Below, piece by piece: positions 7,974 to 16,873 of a stretch of DNA of 64,000 nucleotides (its first letter is position 1; each line of letters starts with the position of its first letter). The DNA lies in contig CAZEAN010000014.1 in assembly GCA_964510225.1 (NCBI GenBank), positions 3,771 through 67,770 of the forward strand, in the 5' to 3' direction. Origin of the DNA: CAZEAN01 sp964510225 (GTDB taxonomy: Bacteria > Planctomycetota > Planctomycetia > Isosphaerales > Isosphaeraceae). The position numbers and the translations under genes are program-made. The notes beneath the pieces are model-generated. The model ran no database searches, was not told the origin of the DNA, and saw only the letters and a list, made by a program, of their open reading frames with translations.

Positions 7974-9677
7974 ATGAGCGCACCGACAGTGTCGAAACAA
8001 TCATCCCGTGATGTGAGTCGTGACGGATTTGGAAACCGATTGTCGGCCTTCGCCTTGACTAATTTCAGCTTTTTTTGGTCATTCATCCAGTCGATCGAGC
8101 CCGCAAGGCGTTGGTTCAATCAGAAACTGGTGAACGGGGCGATCGCAAAGACACCGCCGCGTCCGTTTACTCACAGTACGATTGCAGAGGAGGATGAGAC
8201 AAAGCCGGGCGAGTATCGCCTCAGCACGATGGGGGAGTACACGTCATGGTATTCCCTCCGGGATCGGACATGGTCTGCCCGCCATTTACCACCTGTCTCA
8301 GTGAACGGAATCACTTTGCCGGATATCGCCGAGGTCGTCGATCTCTTCAGACGGCCTGAGGGACAGATGAAAGAGGATCCCAAGTCGACCGTCCTCTTCG
8401 CGCACTTCGCGCAGTGGTTTACCGATGGCTTTTTAAGAACACACTATAAGAATGAATTTAAAAATACGTCGAATCATGATATCGACCTCACTCCCCTCTA
8501 CGGTCGAACCGAAGAAGTGACGACGATGATTCGTTCACATCAAGGGGGGAAACTAAAGAGTCAGCGGCTCGGCCCCAACGACGAGGAATATCCGCTCTTT
8601 TTTTATGCAGACGAACACGGGGCGACCGCCAAAGCGTTTCGACAGTACGAGAATACCCCCGCCTTTGAGGAGTTTCGCCCCCAGTTCCCTGAGGATAAGC
8701 TCCCAAGCGAGTTGGTTCTTACCCTAAAACCAAAACTCTTTGCCTGGGGAGGAGACCGCGCGAACAACCAGATTGGCTACGTGATGCTCAACACTCTTTT
8801 CCTCCGTGAGCATAACCGGATCTGCGATGTTCTTGCGAAGGCCCATCCAACTTGGGATGACGAGCGGCTTTTTCAGACAACACGAAATATCTTGATCGTA
8901 ATCTTAATTAAGATCGTAATCGAGGAGTACATTAATCATATTGCGCCCTATCATTTTCGCTTTGCAGTTGATGCACCGATCTCCGGGGGAGCGGCTTGGT
9001 ATCGTGAAAACCATATGTCAGTCGAGTTCAACCTGCTGTATCGGTGGCATCCCTTGGTTCCCGATGCATACGACATTGGTCAGGGCGAGTTTGTCCCGCT
9101 CTTCAACGCACTGTTCAACAATCAATTAGTCATCGATCGTGGTTTGGGCCAGCTCTTCGATGCGGCGAGTCGGCAGCCAGCGGGAGAGATTGGGCTCTTC
9201 AACACGGCGAGCGTTCTTCACAATCCACTCAGAATTCCCGAGCGGAGTCTCATGCATGGGCGTGCTGCTCGGCTCGCTAGTTACAACGAGTATCGCGCAC
9301 GGTTTGACTTTCCGAAGGTAACAAGCTTCGATCAGATCACCAGTTGCCAAAGACGTCGCGACGCACTGAAGGAACTCTATAACGGTCGTGTGAACTGCGT
9401 CGAATTCTTCGTCGGTCTCTTCGCCGAAGACGTCCGTCCCAACGCGGTCGTGGGTGCTTTGGTCGGACGGATGGTTGGAGTCGACGCGTTTTCTCAAGCA
9501 TTGACTAATCCACTGCTTAATAAAAACATCTACCACTCAAAGACGTTTTCGAATGCGGGCATTGAAATCATCGAATCGACCAAGACGATCTCGGATGTTT
9601 TAAAGCGCAACATTCCGTCATCTGATGACACTTATGTCGCATCATTAACGCGGCTCGATTGGGAACGGGCTCGCTAG
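7974..9677 (+). CDS. Cyclooxygenase-like heme peroxidase / fatty acid dioxygenase
   Basis: A 567-residue member of the animal heme peroxidase superfamily, closest in motif pattern to prostaglandin G/H synthases. LFLREHNRI followed by a P-x-W segment (about 275-295) is the conserved peroxidase core. EFNLLYRWHPLVPD (about 351-364) aligns with the COX segment holding the catalytic tyrosine and the proximal heme histidine, here Tyr356 and His359. The distal segment AHFAQWFTDGF keeps the glutamine (Gln147) but has Asp151 where COX has the distal histidine. No signal peptide is seen; an aromatic-rich helix near residues 16-36 could touch the membrane. By family it would add oxygen to an unsaturated fatty acid; the substrate is unknown. 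AGGAG lies 9 bases before the ATG. Confidence 0.8.
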   Translation: MSAPTVSKQSSRDVSRDGFGNRLSAFALTNFSFFWSFIQSIEPARRWFNQKLVNGAIAKTPPRPFTHSTIAEEDETKPGEYRLSTMGEYTSWYSLRDRTWSARHLPPVSVNGITLPDIAEVVDLFRRPEGQMKEDPKSTVLFAHFAQWFTDGFLRTHYKNEFKNTSNHDIDLTPLYGRTEEVTTMIRSHQGGKLKSQRLGPNDEEYPLFFYADEHGATAKAFRQYENTPAFEEFRPQFPEDKLPSELVLTLKPKLFAWGGDRANNQIGYVMLNTLFLREHNRICDVLAKAHPTWDDERLFQTTRNILIVILIKIVIEEYINHIAPYHFRFAVDAPISGGAAWYRENHMSVEFNLLYRWHPLVPDAYDIGQGEFVPLFNALFNNQLVIDRGLGQLFDAASRQPAGEIGLFNTASVLHNPLRIPERSLMHGRAARLASYNEYRARFDFPKVTSFDQITSCQRRRDALKELYNGRVNCVEFFVGLFAEDVRPNAVVGALVGRMVGVDAFSQALTNPLLNKNIYHSKTFSNAGIEIIESTKTISDVLKRNIPSSDDTYVASLTRLDWERAR

Positions 9678-9727
9678 ATGTCTGGTGCATCACAGTAAGT
9701 TCATCACAGTAAGAGGAGATGATTAAC

Positions 9728-12421
9728 ATGTCCGACGTAGCAAATACGACACGGTGGAAGCCAATGACCCGGACAATTGTCGTGTTCGTGCTCTGGGGGT
9801 TGGTTATCGCCGTGGCGCTTTGGGTCTACCTCTTTTCACGATTAGGAATAGGCGGGAGATTCGGTGAGCATTGGCAATTGCTGATTCCACTTGCGTTAGT
9901 GGCGCTGATGGTCTCGGGGCAACTTGGGGCTGGTTACGGTGTCCCGAGCCTCTTTCGAGATAGCCCCGACGGTCGCTGGTGGAACTTCTGGCGATCACTC
10001 TTCAGTGGATTTGGAGTTGGCCTCCTGATTCTAACAGTCACGATCTCAATCTACTTCGCTGAGTTCATCTATCATTTTGATCGAGTCGAGGAGAACTGGG
10101 ATCAGTGGAGCAAGCACTGGGCAACGATCAGTGACAGTAATAAAGATTTTAGTTTTTGGGACGTGGTCAGGAACCCTGCTCGGATAATGGAAGAGGGTAA
10201 GGGGGGCAGTCAAGATAAGCCTCGCGAGCTCATTCTGGGGTCAGATCCCGATCTCGGTACAGTTCTGATGCTCCGAGTCTTCGGACCGCTCAAGCTCAGA
10301 TTCCACATCCGGACGCTGGCTGCTTTCGTCTTTCAGTTCTGGGCGTCGTTACCGCTCTTGTTAATGTTTGGAGTCTGTGTCGTCTTACCGACTCCTGACC
10401 TCGCAAGACGGGTCCGGCCACCAGGTTCCCGACCGATCGCACGTTGGTGGGTTGAAAAGGTCGGATACACTCTTGGTGGTCTCACCGCGATTGCAGTCGG
10501 CTATCTCTTTGGCGAGTTTGTACCCCGCTTAAACACTCCGATGGAACTCTTAGGTGATCTCCACACCTGGTCGGTTTCGCGGTTCTCCTCATTTGACGGT
10601 GATGCCGAGGTCGCCAGGCACGCTGTGCAAAGCATCGGGGGCTTTATCCTCATGTTCGCGCTGACCTTTTCAGCGATCCTTTTGCTTCCAGGGCGAGTCC
10701 CGATCATCCCAAGGCGAATTTCTCCAGGCCTTGGGATCTGTCTTGTTCTCAATCTGGCGTGCTTGGCCTATCTCTTTCTCATTTCACTTGCGCCGGATCT
10801 GCAGATTCTGATTGTGGTCGGGTTCGTTGGCTATCTCCTCGTGGTCAATTCGAGACCGTTTAAGTATCGCTATCGCGGTCTCGAGCGGTACTATAATTCC
10901 CCTCCTGATTCTGAAAACACTTACGAGCGGGGACCGAAGGAACTCGACCACGAGGAATTGAGAATCCAACGCGGGGATGTGACCGACGTGCTTCCTTCGA
11001 TCCTACTTAGTGATCGGGAGACTCTTGAGGCATGGGGAAGGCGTCACACACGCGATCACTGCAAGCCTCGGCTCGTGCTTGTCACAACCACGGGAGGCGC
11101 TTATCGAGCGTCGTTCTGGACGACGACAGTCTTGGAAGAACTCTCCGACCAGTGTCCCCAAATCATGAACCACACCAGGCTGATTACGGGGGCTTCGGGT
11201 GGGATGGTCGGTGCAGCTTACGCCGTGGCCTTGCTCAATGCTCCGAAAGACACTGATCCGTATTCTCCGACCCTCCGGCAGTGTGGAGAGGGGCCGACAC
11301 AACGGCTTGAGGAGGAGTCAGACCGTGATAGTTTGACGCCCGTTGCAGAACGGATCATCAAGTCGGATCTTTGGAACGGGCTCTTCCCCTTCCTCCAGGG
11401 CCGTGATCGCGGTGATGTCTTGGAGGAGCAGTGGACGACGTTGCAGATCCCCTTCTCGGAACTTCGGGAGGGGGAGCGCGAGGGATGGCGGCCCTCGATG
11501 ATTCTCTCGCCGATGGTGGTCGAAACCGGACGTCGGCTGCTTTTTAGCAACCTCGATGTCTTTGGGCTTACAGAAGCTCGGAACACGGTTCGGAGTGATG
11601 TGTCGTACATTGCCGCGAATGAGGAAGATTCGAAGCGACTTCTACGCGATCAAGAGTCGTTCGAACTCGGTGAGTGGGGTGGAAAAAACCGCCTCTATTC
11701 GCGATCGGCTGTCGAGTTCTTTAGGGCATTCCCTGCGGCATACGGTCTGGATCACAACCGTAATCCCTATCCAGATGACGACCAAGGCGATGAATTCACC
11801 GTCGCGACCGCCGTCCGGATGAATGCAAACTTTCCGTATCTCTCGCCGGCAACGAGCCTCCCAGTCAAACCGATCCGTCGGGGCGTTGATGCCGGCTACT
11901 ACGACAACTACGGTGTTGATCTTGCGACCAATTGGGCACTCCAGAACCGGGACTGGATCAAGAACCACACCTCCGGAATTGCGTTGATTCAGATCCGGGC
12001 TTCACAGAGTGAAGTGGAGCGTAAACGTATCTGGACCGGACCGCCAATCGGGGAGTCAGAGAGTGCAGTCGCTTGGATGATCAGTCGACTGACTCAAGGC
12101 CTCCACGCCTTAACGACTCCCCCGTCGGCGGCATTCTCCGCACTCGGGAGCAGTATGGCCTACCGGAACGATCTCCTCGTGGCGGAACTCGACCAAGTCT
12201 TCAACGAAGGTACCGAGAAGCGGTTCTTCGAAACGTTCATCTTCGAGAATCCCATCCCGTTCGGGATGAATTGGTTTGTGACGAACCACGAGATTAGGTT
12301 GATGGAACAATCAATGCGCGACGATGGCGAATTCAGTGAGTCAGATTCGTTTCGCAACAACCATCGCCAGAAAAAAGCCTTCCTTTCCTGGTTTGGGAAT
12401 GGAAGCGCGGTCACTTATTGA
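9728..12421 (+). CDS. Multi-pass membrane protein with patatin-like phospholipase domain
   Basis: An 897-residue protein. The N-terminal ~380 residues contain several hydrophobic segments (for example about 14-36, 48-66, 96-115, 200-225, 245-265, 300-325 and 335-385). The C-terminal half is a patatin-like hydrolase. It has a TTTGGAYRASFW oxyanion-hole region, the nucleophile elbow GASGG with Ser490, and the partner Asp721 in DAGYYDNYG. Patatins cleave acyl esters of phospholipids or glycolipids and release free fatty acids at the membrane. The ATG at 9728 is chosen because AGAGGAG ends 9 bases upstream; the ATG at 9719 would abut that site. The gene lies 50 bases after the COX-like gene and its stop overlaps the start of the next gene. 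Confidence 0.8.
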   Translation: MSDVANTTRWKPMTRTIVVFVLWGLVIAVALWVYLFSRLGIGGRFGEHWQLLIPLALVALMVSGQLGAGYGVPSLFRDSPDGRWWNFWRSLFSGFGVGLLILTVTISIYFAEFIYHFDRVEENWDQWSKHWATISDSNKDFSFWDVVRNPARIMEEGKGGSQDKPRELILGSDPDLGTVLMLRVFGPLKLRFHIRTLAAFVFQFWASLPLLLMFGVCVVLPTPDLARRVRPPGSRPIARWWVEKVGYTLGGLTAIAVGYLFGEFVPRLNTPMELLGDLHTWSVSRFSSFDGDAEVARHAVQSIGGFILMFALTFSAILLLPGRVPIIPRRISPGLGICLVLNLACLAYLFLISLAPDLQILIVVGFVGYLLVVNSRPFKYRYRGLERYYNSPPDSENTYERGPKELDHEELRIQRGDVTDVLPSILLSDRETLEAWGRRHTRDHCKPRLVLVTTTGGAYRASFWTTTVLEELSDQCPQIMNHTRLITGASGGMVGAAYAVALLNAPKDTDPYSPTLRQCGEGPTQRLEEESDRDSLTPVAERIIKSDLWNGLFPFLQGRDRGDVLEEQWTTLQIPFSELREGEREGWRPSMILSPMVVETGRRLLFSNLDVFGLTEARNTVRSDVSYIAANEEDSKRLLRDQESFELGEWGGKNRLYSRSAVEFFRAFPAAYGLDHNRNPYPDDDQGDEFTVATAVRMNANFPYLSPATSLPVKPIRRGVDAGYYDNYGVDLATNWALQNRDWIKNHTSGIALIQIRASQSEVERKRIWTGPPIGESESAVAWMISRLTQGLHALTTPPSAAFSALGSSMAYRNDLLVAELDQVFNEGTEKRFFETFIFENPIPFGMNWFVTNHEIRLMEQSMRDDGEFSESDSFRNNHRQKKAFLSWFGNGSAVTY

Positions 12422-14382
12422 TTCGACCAAGATCAGAATGGCGGCCAACGGGGAATCAAAAGATGGTGTTGTCGACAGTCATCGTACCGTTAGCGGCAAT
12501 TGGCGTGGTCTTTGTGCAAGGACCACCAAGCCAAGAGACGACAACGATTCAGCAACAACTCCCTGTGGTCGGCAAGCAGCTTCCCGAGACCGATCGAGCA
12601 GGTCGATTGGCAGCGCGTGCATCGGAGATTGAGCGTTACCTCAATCAGACGGTACGCCTGAGCAAGCTCGATCCGGCCGGCGAAATCCTCGGAAGTGAAC
12701 TGATTGTTCCTTACGAGTTTTATGCTTATGGGCCGACCGGAGCGAACGGGGCGGAGCTGGTCCCCCAGATTCTCTTCCGGATTCTCCCAGAGCTGGCGAT
12801 CGAACTCGGAGAAGTGAGTCCTGAGGATCCTGATGAACCGCTGTTCGGTACACCGGGAGATAATCCCTTTGCGAAATTCGGCTTCTGGACCGATCCTCGT
12901 CCCAGCGCTCGCAACCGACCTCTCCCGATCGGCTTTACCTGGACTCCTGGCCGCCCCGGCGATCAGATCCCCCTAAGTATGTCGATCCGGACTTGTGCCG
13001 GCTGCCACACCGGTCGGGTCCGGCTGGAGAACGGCACCATTCAAGTTCTCGAAGGTGCACCGAATACCGAGATCCTCCTTAATCAGTACAACACGACGCT
13101 TTCGACGTTCTTGGTGAAATACCTCGACGACGATCGGATTGACCAGTTTGAGGCACTCATAATCCGGTTGGTCGACGAGTACCATGCGACTGATCCCAAT
13201 TACTTCTTCAAGGATGCGGAAGGCTATGGTCTTGTTGAAGAGGCTCGCCAAGTCGCGATGTTCAAAGAGCTGCTCGGGAAGCCCGCCGAGGAAGGTGGGA
13301 TCCTGGAACTCATGAAGCGTGCGGCTGAAGTGAAGCTCAAGAGCCTTGAGAGCCTTGCGACCGTCGCGTACCACAAGCCGAATGCGCCAAATGCAACCGG
13401 GGGGCCTCCAGGGTTGATCGAATCATCGGGGACGGGGATCGCCGCATTCGTTGTTGCCGCGGGGTTGGACCCGACAGCAGTCTTTTCCCCAGTGGCGACC
13501 AAGAATGATGTCCCGTCGGTCTGGAACCAATGGACTAGAAAGCAGTGGCAATGGGATGGGAACATCCGTGACGTCCTGGCGAGGAATCTGATCGCCTCAC
13601 TCGGTCTCGTAGGGCGGCCCGATCAGATGGACATCACCGCTAACACGGTGATCTCTGAGTTCATTGACTACCTCCCTCCGCCAATTTATCCCTTCGAGAT
13701 GCCCGCTCCAGCGCTAATCGATCGAGGACGGATTCTCTACGAAACGAACTGTCTTGCGTGCCACCGAGAAGACCAGCGTCGCGGAGACGGCAACCCACTG
13801 ACGGTCTTCGATCTCGGGACCGACCCAAACCGAGCAAAAGTAGTCACACCCGTTGCCTTTGAGCTGACGAAGGCATCGCTGGTTGCCAGTTTTCAGCCCG
13901 CCGACCTCCGCTTTCGGATTGGAGACAACGAGTACCAGCCCAACTTCGAGGTGGACGGAGAAGAACTATTGATCCGGCGATTTACCCCGGAGTCACAGGG
14001 ATACGTCGCTGCGCCACTCGATGGTATCTGGGCACGAGCTCCATACCTTCACAATGGTGCGGTACCAACGCTAATGCACTTGCTCGTACCGAAACTCCGT
14101 GATCAAACTCCCGTCTTTGTTCGGGGGGCGATTTCGTTTGATCAAGACAATGTTGGTTGGGAGTGGTCAATCGATCATTGGGATCGACTCCGGGCCGAGA
14201 ATCGGAGTGCCCGTCTCTATGATACCTCGAAAGATGGTCAATCGAATGCCGGGCACGATCAGTCGGAGTGGATCGATCTCGAGGGTAAGGTTGGATCTCC
14301 AGGAAAGTCGTACCGGCTTGCCTGGGACGATTGGACCGACCCCGAAGTTCTCGCGTTAATTGCTTACTTGAAGACTTTATGA
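12418..14382 (+). CDS. Exported di-heme cytochrome c, CcpA/MauG superfamily, RoxA/RoxB-sized
   Basis: A 654-residue exported protein with two heme c sites, CAGCH at residues 193-197 and CLACH at 445-449. Classical di-heme peroxidases are about 350 residues. The length and wide spacing are closer to RoxA/RoxB di-heme dioxygenases, which cleave polyisoprenoids oxidatively. That parallel rests on size and motif number only. The segment GIWARAPYLHNGAVPTL near the C-terminus is typical of the CcpA/MauG/RoxA superfamily. The TTG at 12418 overlaps the previous stop (TTGA) and gives a basic n-region before the hydrophobic signal core. An ATG at 12463 with GGGGA 8 bases upstream is an alternative. Confidence 0.75.
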   Translation: MIRPRSEWRPTGNQKMVLSTVIVPLAAIGVVFVQGPPSQETTTIQQQLPVVGKQLPETDRAGRLAARASEIERYLNQTVRLSKLDPAGEILGSELIVPYEFYAYGPTGANGAELVPQILFRILPELAIELGEVSPEDPDEPLFGTPGDNPFAKFGFWTDPRPSARNRPLPIGFTWTPGRPGDQIPLSMSIRTCAGCHTGRVRLENGTIQVLEGAPNTEILLNQYNTTLSTFLVKYLDDDRIDQFEALIIRLVDEYHATDPNYFFKDAEGYGLVEEARQVAMFKELLGKPAEEGGILELMKRAAEVKLKSLESLATVAYHKPNAPNATGGPPGLIESSGTGIAAFVVAAGLDPTAVFSPVATKNDVPSVWNQWTRKQWQWDGNIRDVLARNLIASLGLVGRPDQMDITANTVISEFIDYLPPPIYPFEMPAPALIDRGRILYETNCLACHREDQRRGDGNPLTVFDLGTDPNRAKVVTPVAFELTKASLVASFQPADLRFRIGDNEYQPNFEVDGEELLIRRFTPESQGYVAAPLDGIWARAPYLHNGAVPTLMHLLVPKLRDQTPVFVRGAISFDQDNVGWEWSIDHWDRLRAENRSARLYDTSKDGQSNAGHDQSEWIDLEGKVGSPGKSYRLAWDDWTDPEVLALIAYLKTL

Positions 14383-14406
14383 TCTAGGTCGCAAAGGAGC
14401 TATTCG

Positions 14407-15462
14407 ATGAATCTTGGCGAAGAACGGATTCCCCCGGGTGAAGATGAGGCAATCGCGCGGGTTCTTCAGGCAAGTGAAGAACTCTTGAATCGGGACGCGA
14501 GTCCAGTCCCTCGTGATCAACACCCGAGCCACTATGGCTGCCTCCGCGCTGAGTTCACGGTGCTCGATGACCTTCCAGAGAATTACCGTGTCGGTCTCTT
14601 TCGGACTCCACAGAGTTACCCCGGCTGGATTCGATTCTCTAATGGTGGACAGGTCCGTGATGATCGAAAGCCCGATGCACATGGGATGGCGATCAAGCTG
14701 ATGAACGTCGTCGGCCCGAAAGTGCTCGAGGATGAAGCCGACGCGACGACACATGATTTCGTTATGGTCGACAACCCTATCTTTTTCCTTCGGAATGCGA
14801 TTGACTACGGCAAGTTTAGCACTGTCCTTCTCAAGGCGAGAGCCAAGAGGCCGTCTACGCTCAGGTCGCTCTTTTTTTTCTTGCCGGGGAAACTCCGCGA
14901 ACTCGCCGTGATGGCCCTTCTCTTCTTCATCCCGTGGCGACTTTCCGAGTTTGGCAAGCTTCTGAAGTTTGCGGCAAAACGAATCAAGAACCCATTGACG
15001 ACCCGTTATTGGAGTACGACTCCCTCACGATTCGGTCCTGGAGCCGCGATGAAGTTTTCGGCCCGACCAGTCACTGAGAGTAAATCGGAGAACCCTGAAG
15101 AAACGAATGGGTTCCTCCGTCGGGTAATGGTTGAGCAACTCGCCAACGAAGACTTCGAATTTGAGTTCTTAGTCCAACTTCAGGCAGATCCGGCGTCGAT
15201 GCCGATCGAAGATCCGACCGTCCTCTGGGATGAATCGGAATCTCCCTATCAGGTTGTTGCCCGAATCAAGATCCCCGCGCAGGAGTTTGATACACCCGAA
15301 CGTCACGATTTCGCTGAACACCTCTCCTTCACCCCCTGGCACGCTATTGAGGATCACCGGCCCTTGGGTGGGATCAATCGGGTCCGGAAAGCGGTCTACA
15401 CCAGGCTCTCTACACTCCGCCACCAGCTCAACGATAAACCTCGTCGCGAGCCTAATCCGTGA
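14407..15462 (+). CDS. Minicatalase / catalase-related allene oxide synthase-like heme protein
   Basis: A 351-residue catalase-fold protein of the short type, lacking the long C-terminal extensions of true catalases (about 480 or more residues). The distal heme region is HPSHYGCLRAEFTV, with His42 the likely distal histidine. YPGWIRFSNGG and HGMAIKLMNV match the catalase RFS and GFAVK segments, and VDNPIFFLRN matches the heme-pocket segment. The R-x-x-x-Y proximal motif appears as RKAVY with Tyr331, near the C-terminus as in catalase-related allene oxide synthase. This group acts on organic (fatty acid) hydroperoxides rather than mainly hydrogen peroxide. AAAGGAG lies 7 bases before the ATG. 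It is the last gene of the unit starting at 7974. Confidence 0.8.
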   Translation: MNLGEERIPPGEDEAIARVLQASEELLNRDASPVPRDQHPSHYGCLRAEFTVLDDLPENYRVGLFRTPQSYPGWIRFSNGGQVRDDRKPDAHGMAIKLMNVVGPKVLEDEADATTHDFVMVDNPIFFLRNAIDYGKFSTVLLKARAKRPSTLRSLFFFLPGKLRELAVMALLFFIPWRLSEFGKLLKFAAKRIKNPLTTRYWSTTPSRFGPGAAMKFSARPVTESKSENPEETNGFLRRVMVEQLANEDFEFEFLVQLQADPASMPIEDPTVLWDESESPYQVVARIKIPAQEFDTPERHDFAEHLSFTPWHAIEDHRPLGGINRVRKAVYTRLSTLRHQLNDKPRREPNP

Positions 15463-15489
15463 GCAAAGCGATGGAGATGGGTGACTGAC

Positions 15490-16599
15490 TCAGCGGACTC
15501 CCCATTGTGGCTTCTCGCGGAACCAACCGACCCGCGCACGATGGCGATAGTAGCAAGAGCCGGTTGCCCGACAGGATACGAGGATCCCGTAGACCACGAC
15601 CAGCCAGAGAAACCAAGTCATCCCTAAGGCGCTGAGGAGATGCGCTGGGCTCGGCGTGAGCGCGGCCAAGACCGCAGTCAGAATGAGGAAAAGAGAAACT
15701 ACGAGCGAAGGTCCGAGCAACGCTGGACTGAGTCGAACGAGTGCGCTGAAGATTTTGACCGGATGCGCTGCTTTGAAATCCTGGTAGAGCAGGATGGCGA
15801 TCATGCCAAGTTCAGCCGCGATCACTACAGGACTGCAAAGGACCAGAAAGAGTAGTGTGTCTAACCGGCTGGATAGTCCGCGGACCAACAAGAAGAAGAA
15901 GGCAGGACCACCTGCACTCAAGGCCCCGATGATCGTGGCCCAAATGCATCGAAAGACACCTACGAGAGATCCATGGACGTTGTGGAATTCCGGGCGGGGA
16001 TGGTGGAGTTCCCCCTGAGCATTGGCTTCGAGGAATCGGCTCAATTCCTGAAGGATCATCCCCAGCATCAGGGTACCAAGGGCGGCGAGGGGGATGATCA
16101 AAATCAGCGCGATCATCAACATTCCTCCCGCACCCAGCTCAAAGGCACCGAACTGGAGGCAAAACCAGACACCCCAGTAGATCAACGAGACTAGTGTGAG
16201 AACGGGTGGATAAAATGCCAAGGCAGCGAGACCGGCAGCGTCCCAAAACGGATAGCGGAAGCTTCCGGCAGGTCCGATCGCACCAGGTTTGGGAGGACTC
16301 AGGAATCCGATTGGCTCGAAACTTGAATCTTCGTCACTCGGCTTTCGGGGCCGTCGTCGAGGTTGTCGCGACCGCCTTTCGGTTTGTGTCGCTTGTTCAA
16401 TCGAGTGCTCAGCAGGTCTCCGACTCGCAGCACGAGACGCAGAGGTACTTGGCGGAACAATTTCAGCCTCAGCTTCGGAATCAAGTTCGGGTATCCGGAG
16501 CAAAGCACCACAGAAGGGACAGCGGCCCGTTCGGCCTGGGAGGGCACCTGGAGCCTTAATCCGTTTGCCGCATGAGCATTGAAGAAGGACTGTCCCCAC
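15490..16599 (-). CDS. Membrane protein with N-terminal zinc ribbon
   Basis: About 369 residues. The N-terminus is a zinc ribbon (CSCGKRIKAPG ... CPFCGALLRIP), followed by a charged, Arg/Ser-rich linker to about residue 105, then several hydrophobic helices covering most of the rest. This layout is common in planctomycete membrane proteins of unknown function. I place the start at the GTG at 16599, just after the stop of the upstream small gene. The longer alternative TTG at 16644 would overlap that gene by 41 bases and adds only a Ser-rich stretch. It lies downstream of the BlaI-type repressor gene and may be part of its operon. Confidence 0.6.
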   Translation of the reverse strand: MGTVLLQCSCGKRIKAPGALPGRTGRCPFCGALLRIPELDSEAEAEIVPPSTSASRAASRRPAEHSIEQATQTERRSRQPRRRPRKPSDEDSSFEPIGFLSPPKPGAIGPAGSFRYPFWDAAGLAALAFYPPVLTLVSLIYWGVWFCLQFGAFELGAGGMLMIALILIIPLAALGTLMLGMILQELSRFLEANAQGELHHPRPEFHNVHGSLVGVFRCIWATIIGALSAGGPAFFFLLVRGLSSRLDTLLFLVLCSPVVIAAELGMIAILLYQDFKAAHPVKIFSALVRLSPALLGPSLVVSLFLILTAVLAALTPSPAHLLSALGMTWFLWLVVVYGILVSCRATGSCYYRHRARVGWFREKPQWGVR

Positions 16600-16603
16600 G
16601 AGA

Positions 16604-16843
16604 TTATCGCTCGAGGAAGAGCCGAGATTTGAAAAGCTCGTCAAGAGTCAGAGATTCGTCAACTGCTGGCTGCGGTGTTGGCGGCAGATCGATCGGTTGG
16701 ATTACAGCCCCAGATTCAGTATTGAGCGGGCAATGCCCTTCGAGCGCTTGATTTGTCCCAAGCGACCCTGCCGTTGCGAGTCCACCGATTGCTAGGATCG
16801 CAAGGAATTTTCGATTGGGATTAAGAGTGACTGGTCGAGACAC
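16604..16843 (-). CDS. Small exported protein of unknown function
   Basis: A 79-residue ORF with a signal-peptide-like N-terminus (basic NPNRK then a hydrophobic stretch LAILAIGGLATAGSLG), one cysteine in EGHCPLN and a proline-rich middle. It sits 30 bases downstream of the BlaI-type gene and just upstream of the zinc-ribbon membrane protein on the same strand, so a three-gene unit is likely. I do not recognise a family; its reality is inferred from the signal peptide and position. Confidence 0.5.
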   Translation of the reverse strand: MSRPVTLNPNRKFLAILAIGGLATAGSLGTNQALEGHCPLNTESGAVIQPIDLPPTPQPAVDESLTLDELFKSRLFLER

Positions 16844-16873
16844 GAGACGCTCCTACTTTATCAAACAACACGA

